The notes beneath the pieces were generated by a model. That model was not told where the DNA came from, searched no databases, and saw only the letters and a list, made by a program, of their open reading frames with translations. Position numbers and translations under genes: made by a program. This document shows, piece after piece, positions 1 to 5,291 of a stretch of 8,986 nt of DNA. The stretch spans positions 1-8,986 of the forward strand of contig DATFDL010000176.1 of NCBI GenBank assembly GCA_035252155.1, read 5' to 3'. Source of the stretch: JAICLL01 sp035252155. GTDB taxonomy: Bacteria; Planctomycetota; Planctomycetia; Pirellulales; JAICIG01. How positions within the stretch are numbered: the first letter of the stretch is position 1; each line of letters starts with the position of its first letter.

Positions 1-149
1 AAGCGGATCAGATATTCGCGCGGGATGCGACGATCTTGCGATCCGGGAATGCGGTAACCCTTCAGCCGGCCAGAATCGAACCATTTGCTGACGGTGCGCG
101 GGGCCACCTTACAGATCTTGGCGACCTGTCCAGTTGTGAAAACCTTCAT
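1..149 (-). CDS. Helix-turn-helix (excisionase/MerR-like) DNA-binding protein, 3' part missing
   Basis: Reading the minus strand from the ATG at 149-147 gives an open frame that leaves the window at base 1 without a stop (49 codons visible). The protein starts MKVFTTGQVAKICK and continues through APRTVSKWFDSG, RLKGYRIPGS and RRIPREYLI. This is the classic winged-helix layout of excisionase/MerR-type 'helix-turn-helix domain 17' proteins: helix, turn, recognition helix (RTVSKWFDSG), then the wing (GYRIPG...RRI). A good Shine-Dalgarno sequence (GGAGAG, 6 nt spacing) fixes the start. I recall near-identical N-termini in many planctomycetes, often in front of a further receiver-like domain, but that part lies outside the window. 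It probably binds DNA as a regulator. Nothing nearby suggests a phage excisionase: no integrase or attachment site is visible. Target and exact role are unknown. Confidence 0.85.
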   Translation of the reverse strand, partial: MKVFTTGQVAKICKVAPRTVSKWFDSGRLKGYRIPGSQDRRIPREYLIR

Positions 150-155
150 CGCAGG

Positions 156-161
156 CTCTCC
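156..161 (-). promoter_or_regulatory. Ribosome binding site of the HTH gene
   Basis: On the minus strand GGAGAG lies 6 nt before the ATG at 149-147. It decides the start of an otherwise partial gene. Confidence 0.65.
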
Positions 162-870
162 AATTTTACTATCGCGTTGGTTTGGGAATCGCACCGGCCG
201 GGCCTTGCGGCACGGTCGGGGCGGCGGCCCCGTGTTTGCCCGGGCGAGTTTGACTCGCGGTCCTTCGTGCCGGCTGTGGGTTTCGCAACCAGCCCGTGCA
301 AACTCCTGGGTCGGGGCTTTTACGTTGACGTTCGTACTCGGTTGGCTTTGGTCAGCTCCCTCTGATTCCGGCCTAAAGTCCTCATCGGCAGTCAGGGCAT
401 TCGGAAGTCAGCGAAAATCCGTAACGTAGAGAAGCCACGGTTCAACCGCCCTTCTCCGGATTTTGCGTCTCCCCCGAGCGACGGCGCCCTTCGTTGGGCA
501 GGGGGAAAGAGCCGACGCGCCGACGCCGAGCGGGCTCGGCGGCGACCACGAGGCGTGGCCATTGAGGCTTGGCCTTGGCAGGTCCCCCCTGCGGCCCATC
601 CGGCGTCGGCACATTCGTTGTGGAATGTCCGTCGCGAGACAAGCCTTCCGAAAGGTAGTTTCGATTCGCGGTGGGGTACTACTTTAGAAAGTTTTCCCAT
701 TCATAACGACCGAGCGGGTCAACGGGCTGATGAGGAAACCGGCGGCCTTCGCGATTCCGCAAATGCTAAGGATTCCGGCAAGTAGAACGATAACGGAAAT
801 GACGTGGATCGCGCCGCCCGAGGTTATTCTACGCGCGAACACAAGAAAGGGCTTCGAACGCGACGAGACC
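162..870. other. Long non-coding interval without a credible gene
   Basis: About 0.7 kb between the HTH gene and the repeats at 871-1064. Open frames exist on both strands (up to about 110 codons), but none has recognisable domains. They overlap each other in several frames, are rich in Arg, Ser, Pro and Gly as expected from random GC-rich DNA, and no start is preceded by a clear Shine-Dalgarno. Small hairpins are present: a 7-bp stem with a 4-nt loop at 524-541 and a 6-bp stem with a 3-nt loop at 244-258. The part near 165-390 could hold the promoter of the HTH gene, but I see no convincing -35/-10 pair. The stretch 440-640 looks like decayed or repetitive DNA rather than a gene. A small RNA cannot be excluded. 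Confidence 0.5.
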
Positions 871-900
871 CGTAGGGCGGGACGAGTGAAACGAGCCCCG
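871..900. repeat. Degenerate short palindromic repeat
   Basis: The segment starts CGTAGGGCGGGACGAG and ends ACGAGCCCCG, with an imperfect GGGAC/GCCCC pairing (4 of 5). I recall similar GTAGGGYGGGACGAG...CGAG-type palindromes as interspersed repeats in planctomycete genomes. Here it directly abuts the 30-bp inverted repeat that follows. Only one copy is in the window, so its repetitive nature is an inference. Confidence 0.4.
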
Positions 901-901
901 A

Positions 902-1064
902 AAAAGGGTTCAGGGTTCAGGGTTCAGCATTTTCATTCGGGGTCGCTTGGTTCGTGCAGACCATGAGTCGTTCTGAATGTTTGCGATTCGGTTTCAGGCG
1001 GTTTGCGTTGCGCAAGCGATTCGGCGTTCACAAGAATGCTGAACCCTGAACCCTGAACCCTTTT
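902..1064. repeat. 163-bp element bounded by perfect 30-bp inverted repeats of a GGGTTCA heptamer
   Basis: The left arm (902-931) and right arm (1035-1064) are exact reverse complements over 30 bases. Each arm is AAAA, then three GGGTTCA heptamers, then GCATT. The 103-bp interior holds a 9-bp direct repeat (GCGATTCGG at 983-991 and 1016-1024) and the small palindrome TTGCGCAA (1008-1015). The layout resembles a miniature inverted-repeat element or a long REP/BIME-like unit. It has no coding capacity. No target-site duplication is visible (flanks ..CCGA and ACGCGG..). The right arm contributes the last two bases of the stop codon of the dihydrouridine synthase gene, so the element sits exactly at that gene's 3' end and could act as a transcript end or 3' stabiliser. 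The three G-triplets per arm also give G-quadruplex potential. Confidence 0.75.
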
Positions 1065-2151
1065 ACGCGGCGTCCGCGCACTCGGCCTCGTCCATCTCTT
1101 CCGGCTGGGGATGGCAGCCGGGCAGATCTTCGGCGTACCAGCGGTCGAGCACCCCCTGCCAGTCTTCGGGCCGGCGGACCGCCACGAACGCGTCGCGCAC
1201 GGCGACGCCCGCGGGGTGCAGCCGCGAGTATTTAATGCCGAACTTGCGCATCTGCCGTCCCGCCAACTCGCCGCCGTAGACGTCGTCGGCCAGACGATAA
1301 TGCTCGCGGAGCACTTCTCGCTGCTGGTGTAAGCTGGGCGGATCGGGCAGCGGCCGGCCCTCGGCCAACGCACGCACCTGGCTGAAGATCCACGGGTTGC
1401 CGATGGCCCCACGGGCCACCGTCACGCCGTCGACCCCAGTTTCCGCCAACATTTTCAAGCAAGCCTGTGGCGTGAACAGGTCTCCGCTGCCCAGCACGGT
1501 GCGGTCGCCGGCGTGCCGTTTGACATCTCGCAGAAACTCCCAGCGACTGGGGCCGATGTAACGCTGCTCGACTGTCCGGCCGTGAACGGTGACTGCCGCC
1601 ACGCCCCGGGCAAACGCGCCGTCGAAAATGGTGAAGAACAAGTCCCGGCTTTTTGCGGTGTCGTCGAGTCCCCGCCGCATCTTTACGGTCACCGGCTTTT
1701 CGGGCGGCACCGCCTCGCGCACACGCGAGACAATTTCCAACGCCACGTCGGGCTGGCTCAACAAATACCCGCCCCGGCAGCGGCCCAACACCTTTTTCAC
1801 CGGGCAGCCAAAGTTAATGTCGATCACGTCAAAGCCGGCAGCGGCCAACTCGGCCGCCGCGGGCCCAAATTCGGCCGGGTCGCTGCCCATCAATTGCCCG
1901 CCGACGGGATGCTCTTCATCGGCCACTCGTTGCCAGCGGCGGATTTTCCGGCCCCCTTGCAGCACGATACGGTCGAGCACTACTTCGCACAACGCATACG
2001 AAGCCCCCAGCCGCCGGGCAATCACTCTCATCGCCAGATCGCTATAGCCCGACAGCGCCGCCTGCACCACCGGAAAACCGATGTCGACGTTGCCAATCCG
2101 CAGCGGGCCGAGATTGCATTGCATCAGGTCAATTCTTGTAGGCAGGACCAT
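1063..2151 (-). CDS. dus: tRNA-dihydrouridine synthase (Dus family)
   Basis: A 362-residue FMN-dependent TIM-barrel enzyme that would reduce specific uridines of tRNA to dihydrouridine using NAD(P)H in the cytoplasm. Motifs in order: FMN/phosphate region near residue 26 (FPVVQAALSGYSD, where most family members have LAPMAGVTD); QLMGSDP (86-92); the catalytic-cysteine motif DINFGCPVKKV (111-121, Cys116 expected to be the proton donor); TVKMRRG (155-161); the FMN-contacting VHGRT (189-193); GSGDLF (221-226); and ARGAIGNPWIF (246-256). Length and order fit the DusB-like branch, although AGSALL after the active site is replaced by RGGYLL. The ATG at 2151 has no clear ribosome binding site, and a second ATG at 2124 (residue 10) is equally possible. 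The stop codon lies in the right arm of the adjacent inverted repeat. It follows the FabI gene on the same strand, but 258 bp with two hairpins separate them, so independent transcription is likely. Which tRNA position it modifies cannot be told. Confidence 0.93.
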   Translation of the reverse strand: MVLPTRIDLMQCNLGPLRIGNVDIGFPVVQAALSGYSDLAMRVIARRLGASYALCEVVLDRIVLQGGRKIRRWQRVADEEHPVGGQLMGSDPAEFGPAAAELAAAGFDVIDINFGCPVKKVLGRCRGGYLLSQPDVALEIVSRVREAVPPEKPVTVKMRRGLDDTAKSRDLFFTIFDGAFARGVAAVTVHGRTVEQRYIGPSRWEFLRDVKRHAGDRTVLGSGDLFTPQACLKMLAETGVDGVTVARGAIGNPWIFSQVRALAEGRPLPDPPSLHQQREVLREHYRLADDVYGGELAGRQMRKFGIKYSRLHPAGVAVRDAFVAVRRPEDWQGVLDRWYAEDLPGCHPQPEEMDEAECADAA

Positions 2152-2199
2152 TGGGGGTCAAGCCAGGGTCGTGCAGAAACTGTGTTACTCGCCCACACA

Positions 2200-2255
2200 A
2201 ACCCGAAGCGCTAGCGAGGCGGCGTCCTGATTCTGCCTCGCTGGCGTTTCGGGTT
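2200..2255. repeat. Palindromic repeat (21-bp arms, 14-nt loop), possible terminator
   Basis: Arms 2200-2220 and 2235-2255 pair over 21 bases (left arm AACCCGAAGCG..., right arm ...TTTCGGGTT) with two differences. In RNA from the plus strand both differences are G-U wobbles (2208/2247 and 2212/2243), so the hairpin is fully paired in that direction; in minus-strand RNA they are C/A mismatches. I recall ACCCGAAGCGCYAGCGAGG-type palindromes as common interspersed repeats in Pirellulales. There is no U-tract typical of an intrinsic terminator. It lies 49 bp upstream of the dihydrouridine synthase start. Confidence 0.65.
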
Positions 2256-2288
2256 GGAGTTTTGCCGCCGGCTGCGCTTTGCTACGGC

Positions 2289-2380
2289 TCTGTAGGGAAC
2301 GCCCTCCGTGGCGTTCCGTGAAATGCGATTCGACGTCAACCCGCCCCTCGCGGAACGCCACGGAGGGCATTCCCTACAGA
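2289..2380. repeat. Palindromic repeat (30-bp arms, 32-nt loop) downstream of the FabI gene
   Basis: Arms 2289-2318 and 2351-2380 are complementary at 29 of 30 positions; the core reads GTAGGGAA(C/T)GCCCTCCGTGGC. The one difference (2300/2369) is a G-U wobble in minus-strand RNA, that is, in the direction of the FabI transcript, so there it would form an unbroken 30-bp stem. It begins 30 bp after the fabI stop. I recall this GCCCTCCGTGGCGTTCC palindrome as a frequent interspersed repeat in planctomycetes. It probably marks or protects the 3' end of the fabI mRNA, although no U-run follows. Short open frames across it are artefacts. Confidence 0.7.
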
Positions 2381-2409
2381 CGTGGGCGGGAGGCCACCTT
2401 CCCAACGCA

Positions 2410-3213
2410 TTACCCCGGCCGCGTCACGCGCTCGATCAGCTCGCGGTCGAAATAATTCACCTCCATGCCGGCATCGACCACAATCCGCTGGGCGTTGATG
2501 CCGCTGGAACGCGGGCTGAGCAAAAAGGCCGCGGCGTTGGCTACTTCTTCCGTCTGCACGGCCTGCTTGCGAAGCGTCGCCTGCTCGGCATAGAGATAGG
2601 CGTCGACGTAGCCGGGAATGCCCGCCGACGCCGAGGTTTTTAGCAGGCCCGGCGCCACCGCGTTGAATCGCACGCGCGAAAACTGGCTGAATGACTTCGC
2701 CAGGAACACCAGCGACGAGTCGAGCGCCGCCTTGACCGGCGCCATGAAACCATAGTTTTCGCTGGCCATGCGAGTGGTGGAGATCGAAATCGTGACTACC
2801 GAGGCGTCCGGATCGAGCCGTGGTTGAAAGGCGCGTGCCAAGGCAATCAACGAATAGCACGAAATATCGACCGACCGTAAAAATGCCTTTTTCGAGGTTT
2901 CGTGGAACGGCCGCGGCCCATTATCGTAATCGGCAAATGCAATCGAATGTACTAAGCCGTGCCACGTCGGCCGCCGCGGGCCGATCTCGTCGATCAGCCG
3001 CGCGATTTGGTCTTCATCTTCGACGTCGCACACGTAGATCTCGGCATCGCCCAAAAACCGCGCCAGCGACTCCTTGCGCTCCGCCGATCGCACCACATAG
3101 ACCACGTCGGCGCCGGCCTCTTGGAGCACGTGGCCCACGTGCCACGCCACGCTCTTGCGGTTGGCCACGCCGAATACCAAGATCGACTTGCCCGTCAGTT
3201 GCAAATAATCCAT
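2410..3213 (-). CDS. fabI: FabI-like enoyl-[acyl-carrier-protein] reductase (SDR family)
   Basis: A 267-residue short-chain dehydrogenase/reductase of the FabI type, expected to catalyse the last step of each fatty-acid elongation cycle: NAD(P)H-dependent reduction of enoyl-ACP in the cytosol. The nucleotide-binding N-terminus has the FabI-specific GVANRKSVAW (15-24) instead of the ordinary SDR TGxxxGIG. CDVED (62-66) is the adenine-site acidic motif, and VHSIAF (88-93) matches the FabI LVHSIAFA signature. The catalytic pair is Tyr154 and Lys161 (YGFMAPVK, Y-x6-K), followed by NAVAPGLLKTSASAGIPGY (184-202), which matches the FabI substrate-loop region. The outer tyrosine of classical FabI (Tyr146 in E. 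coli) appears absent: the stretch before Tyr154 reads ISTTRMASEN and is about two residues shorter. VDAG replaces the common VDGG near the C-terminus. The ATG lies 3 bp after the stop of the FHA-GAF-HTH regulator, so the two are almost certainly cotranscribed and perhaps translationally coupled. It could be a FabI paralogue acting on a different enoyl substrate. Confidence 0.85.
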   Translation of the reverse strand: MDYLQLTGKSILVFGVANRKSVAWHVGHVLQEAGADVVYVVRSAERKESLARFLGDAEIYVCDVEDEDQIARLIDEIGPRRPTWHGLVHSIAFADYDNGPRPFHETSKKAFLRSVDISCYSLIALARAFQPRLDPDASVVTISISTTRMASENYGFMAPVKAALDSSLVFLAKSFSQFSRVRFNAVAPGLLKTSASAGIPGYVDAYLYAEQATLRKQAVQTEEVANAAAFLLSPRSSGINAQRIVVDAGMEVNYFDRELIERVTRPG

Positions 3214-3216
3214 TCT

Positions 3217-4374
3217 TCACCGCCCGATGCCGTATTCGTCGAGTTTGCGATAGAGCGTGGCCCGGCTCACCCCCAGCAGCCGAGCTGCTTCGGGCACGCT
3301 GCCCTCGGCGCGGGTCAGCGCCTCGCGAATCAAGCGTTGTTCCCACTCGTCGAGCCGCAGCGACTGGCTGGCGGCTGGGTCGCCGGGCAGAAAAACCGCA
3401 CCCTGAGCCGGGCTTTTTAGTCGCTCGACTTCGGCTTGCAGACGCTCTTCGTCGCGCAGCCGCGCCAGCACCAGCACCGCGACGCTGGCCACCGAAATGG
3501 CAAAATCGAAATGCGATTGGCGGAACCGGCCGTCTTCGAGATACACGTACAGCGCGCCGAGAGCGGCTGGGGCCTGCTCCGCATCGACCGGCCGCACAGC
3601 GACCAACGGCACGCAGAGCGCATCGGCATAGTGCCGTACATCATCGACCCCCGCCTGCTGATTGGCGATCCAAACGGCGTGCCCTTCTTCGCAGACCAGC
3701 TTCGTCAGCGGTTCGCTCAAGACGATTGGCGCCGGCGGCGCCTCGGGCACCACCATCTTCGGCGTCAGTTGGCCGTGGTCGCTCTCCAAAAACCCCACGG
3801 CCGAAGCGCCCGTCCGCTCGCGCAGCAGATCGAGCGAGACGCGCATCACGTCGCCGGCGTCGCGGCTGCCCAGCGCGCGCAGACAAAGCTGATAGAGCAA
3901 GAGCAACTCTTGAGATTGTTCCGATTCGCCGGCGGCGGCCAGGGCGACTGGTTCGCTCGTCGGCTGGCCAACACGGGTGTCTTTGATGAGCGTCTGCGTG
4001 ATTTTCGGACCGACGAGCGGGCCGACGGTCGGCGGCTGCTCGCACTCGTGAAAGACGAACTCGGTGGCGCCGACCCGCAGCCGGTGCCCGTCGCCGAGCG
4101 TCGCGTGCTCGACCCGCTCGCCGTTAACGAACGTGCCGTTGCGGCTCTGCGCGTCGCGCACCCACCAGGCCTGCTCATCGTACGAAACGACGGCGTGTAC
4201 GCGCGAGCAAAGCGCGTCACTGAGCATCAGCGTACACTCGGCGCCGCGGCCGATGCGGGTTTTTTTTGCCGGGTCGAGCGGCAAACTGGCCCCCGCCTGC
4301 CGGCCCGCGGTGATGGTCAAAAAGGCATGCACGGATCGACGTGAAACGCCCCAAGTGACAAGGGTCTTGAACAA
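3217..4374 (-). CDS. FHA-GAF-Fis-type HTH transcriptional regulator without AAA+ domain
   Basis: Three recognisable parts over 385 residues. An FHA phosphothreonine-binding domain covers about 17-110, with IGRG (41-44), SRVHA (57-61) and RNGTFVNG (78-85). A GAF-like sensor covers about 155-305 (ELLLLYQLCLRAL..., ending in FDFAISVASVAVLVLARL), followed by a short coiled coil (about 306-322). A Fis-type helix-turn-helix covers about 341-385, ending EAARLLGVSRATLYRKLDEY, as at the C-terminus of NtrC-class activators. In those activators an AAA+ sigma-54-contacting domain of roughly 230 residues with GAFTGA sits before the HTH; here only about 20 linker residues do. It therefore probably acts as a simple binding repressor/activator or as a partner of another activator. 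The longest frame starts at TTG 4374; GTG at 4332 (just before the FHA domain) is an alternative, and neither has a strong ribosome site. It is followed by fabI after 3 bp, so fatty-acid synthesis is a likely target. It is divergent from hisF. Confidence 0.85.
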   Translation of the reverse strand: MFKTLVTWGVSRRSVHAFLTITAGRQAGASLPLDPAKKTRIGRGAECTLMLSDALCSRVHAVVSYDEQAWWVRDAQSRNGTFVNGERVEHATLGDGHRLRVGATEFVFHECEQPPTVGPLVGPKITQTLIKDTRVGQPTSEPVALAAAGESEQSQELLLLYQLCLRALGSRDAGDVMRVSLDLLRERTGASAVGFLESDHGQLTPKMVVPEAPPAPIVLSEPLTKLVCEEGHAVWIANQQAGVDDVRHYADALCVPLVAVRPVDAEQAPAALGALYVYLEDGRFRQSHFDFAISVASVAVLVLARLRDEERLQAEVERLKSPAQGAVFLPGDPAASQSLRLDEWEQRLIREALTRAEGSVPEAARLLGVSRATLYRKLDEYGIGR

Positions 4375-4400
4375 CCTATTATGAACTGCCGAGCCGCCGG

Positions 4401-4429
4401 TTGACCACCCCGCGGCGGGGGCTTAAAGT
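4401..4429 (+). promoter_or_regulatory. Candidate sigma70-type promoter for hisF (and pilT)
   Basis: TTGACC (4401-4406) and TAAAGT (4424-4429) are separated by 17 bp, giving 5/6 and 4/6 matches to the -35 and -10 consensus. Transcription would start near 4436, about 68 nt before the hisF ATG. The spacer holds a GC palindrome, CCCCG-CGG-CGGGG (4408-4420), a possible operator or a chance GC feature. Planctomycete promoters are poorly defined, so this is a motif match only. Confidence 0.4.
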
Positions 4430-4459
4430 ACAGGCTGAGTTGCTGCTACGCCCCAAGTC

Positions 4460-4486
4460 GCCCCGCGCGGTTCTGTTCGCCGGGGC
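4460..4486 (+). promoter_or_regulatory. Leader hairpin upstream of hisF
   Basis: GCCCCG (4460-4465) pairs with CGGGGC (4481-4486), and GCG (4467-4469) can extend the stem with CGC (4478-4480). It lies in the presumed 5' UTR, 17 nt before the ATG and just ahead of the purine-rich GAGAAGAG ribosome site. There is no His-rich leader peptide and no T-box features, so a regulatory role is unproven. Confidence 0.3.
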
Positions 4487-4503
4487 TGAGCCGACGAGAA
4501 GAG

Positions 4504-5277
4504 ATGCTGGCCAAGCGCGTGATTCCCTGCCTCGACGTCGATCGTGGCCGGGTGGTCAAAGGTACGAATTTCGTCCAACTGCGCGACGCGGGCGATCCCG
4601 TCGAAGTCGCCGCCCGCTACGAGCGCGAGGGCGCCGACGAGCTGGTGTTTCTCGACATTACCGCCAGCCACGAAGGCCGGGCCATCATGCTCGACGTGGT
4701 GCGGCGGACCGCCGAGGTCGTCTTTATGCCGCTCTGCGTCGGCGGCGGCATCCGCACGATCGAAGACATTCGCGAACTGCTCAAGGCGGGCTGCGATAAG
4801 GTGTCGATCAACTCGGCCGCCCCGAAAAACCCCAGTTTCGTGCGCGAGGCCGCCCATCGCTTCGGCAGCCAGTGCATTGTGGTCAATATCGACCCCAAGC
4901 GGGTCCACAAAGACGGCCGTGAGGTCTGGGAAGTCCATATCAACGGCGGCCGGGTGGGCACCGGGCTGGAGGCCGTGGCCTGGGCCCGCGAAGTCGAGCG
5001 GCTGGGCGCCGGCGAAATCGTGCTCACCTCGATGGATGCCGACGGCACCAAACAAGGGTATGATCTAGAGATCACCGCCGCGGTAAGCCGGGCGGTCGGC
5101 ATTCCGGTGGTGGCCAGCGGCGGGGCCGGACGGCCCGAGCACCTGGCCGACGCCATCCAGCTTGGCCGGGCCGACGCCGCGCTGGCCGCCAGCATCTTTC
5201 ACTTCGGCGAGTTTACGATTCAACAGACGAAACAGTTGATGGCCGACCGCGGCATTCCCGTCCGACTGGCTGCCTAG
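4504..5277 (+). CDS. hisF: Imidazole glycerol phosphate synthase subunit HisF (cyclase)
   Basis: The 257-residue cyclase subunit of IGP synthase. With HisH, which supplies ammonia from glutamine, it converts PRFAR to imidazole glycerol phosphate and AICAR, linking histidine and purine synthesis. It is a full-length (beta/alpha)8 barrel. The start MLAKRVIPCLDV carries catalytic Asp11, and NIDPKR carries catalytic Asp130 (128-133). Phosphate-binding motifs are CVGGGIRT (78-85), INGGR (146-150), and VVASGGAG (202-209). LTSMDADGTKQGYD (174-187) is the usual HisF signature. The ATG at 4504 follows GAGAAGAG and gives the standard N-terminus. No other his gene is in the window, so hisH must lie elsewhere. 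The stop lies 14 bp before the PilT-like ATPase on the same strand, so the two may share a transcript without a functional link. Confidence 0.97.
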   Translation: MLAKRVIPCLDVDRGRVVKGTNFVQLRDAGDPVEVAARYEREGADELVFLDITASHEGRAIMLDVVRRTAEVVFMPLCVGGGIRTIEDIRELLKAGCDKVSINSAAPKNPSFVREAAHRFGSQCIVVNIDPKRVHKDGREVWEVHINGGRVGTGLEAVAWAREVERLGAGEIVLTSMDADGTKQGYDLEITAAVSRAVGIPVVASGGAGRPEHLADAIQLGRADAALAASIFHFGEFTIQQTKQLMADRGIPVRLAA

Positions 5278-5291
5278 ATAATGAGTCGAAT

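Noticed and set aside
66..82. tRNA T-arm-like string (CAGAATCGAACC, reverse complement GGTTCGATTCTG)
   Set aside because: It is the WFDSG codon run of the HTH gene; no acceptor, D or anticodon stems fit around it.
85..429. 114-codon plus-strand open frame
   Set aside because: Its first part is antisense to the well-supported HTH gene and the rest is Arg/Ser-rich without a domain.
392..700. 102-codon minus-strand open frame and overlapping short frames
   Set aside because: Several frames overlap on both strands, no ribosome site, no domain, and the DNA looks repetitive; I cannot support a gene.
902..1064. CRISPR array or tandem direct repeats
   Set aside because: The two 30-bp copies are inverted, not direct, and only two exist; the 7-bp units within them are too short.
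1035..1064. Intrinsic terminator for the dihydrouridine synthase gene
   Set aside because: The pairing partner is over 100 nt away and no compact GC hairpin with a U-run follows the stop.
933..1412. 159-codon minus-strand frame running through the inverted repeat
   Set aside because: Out of frame with the dihydrouridine synthase and made partly of translated repeat sequence.
1513..2214. 233-codon plus-strand open frame
   Set aside because: Antisense shadow of the dihydrouridine synthase gene.
2820..3986. 388-codon plus-strand open frame
   Set aside because: Extremely Arg/Ala/Pro-rich and antisense to fabI and the FHA-GAF-HTH gene; no recognisable domain.
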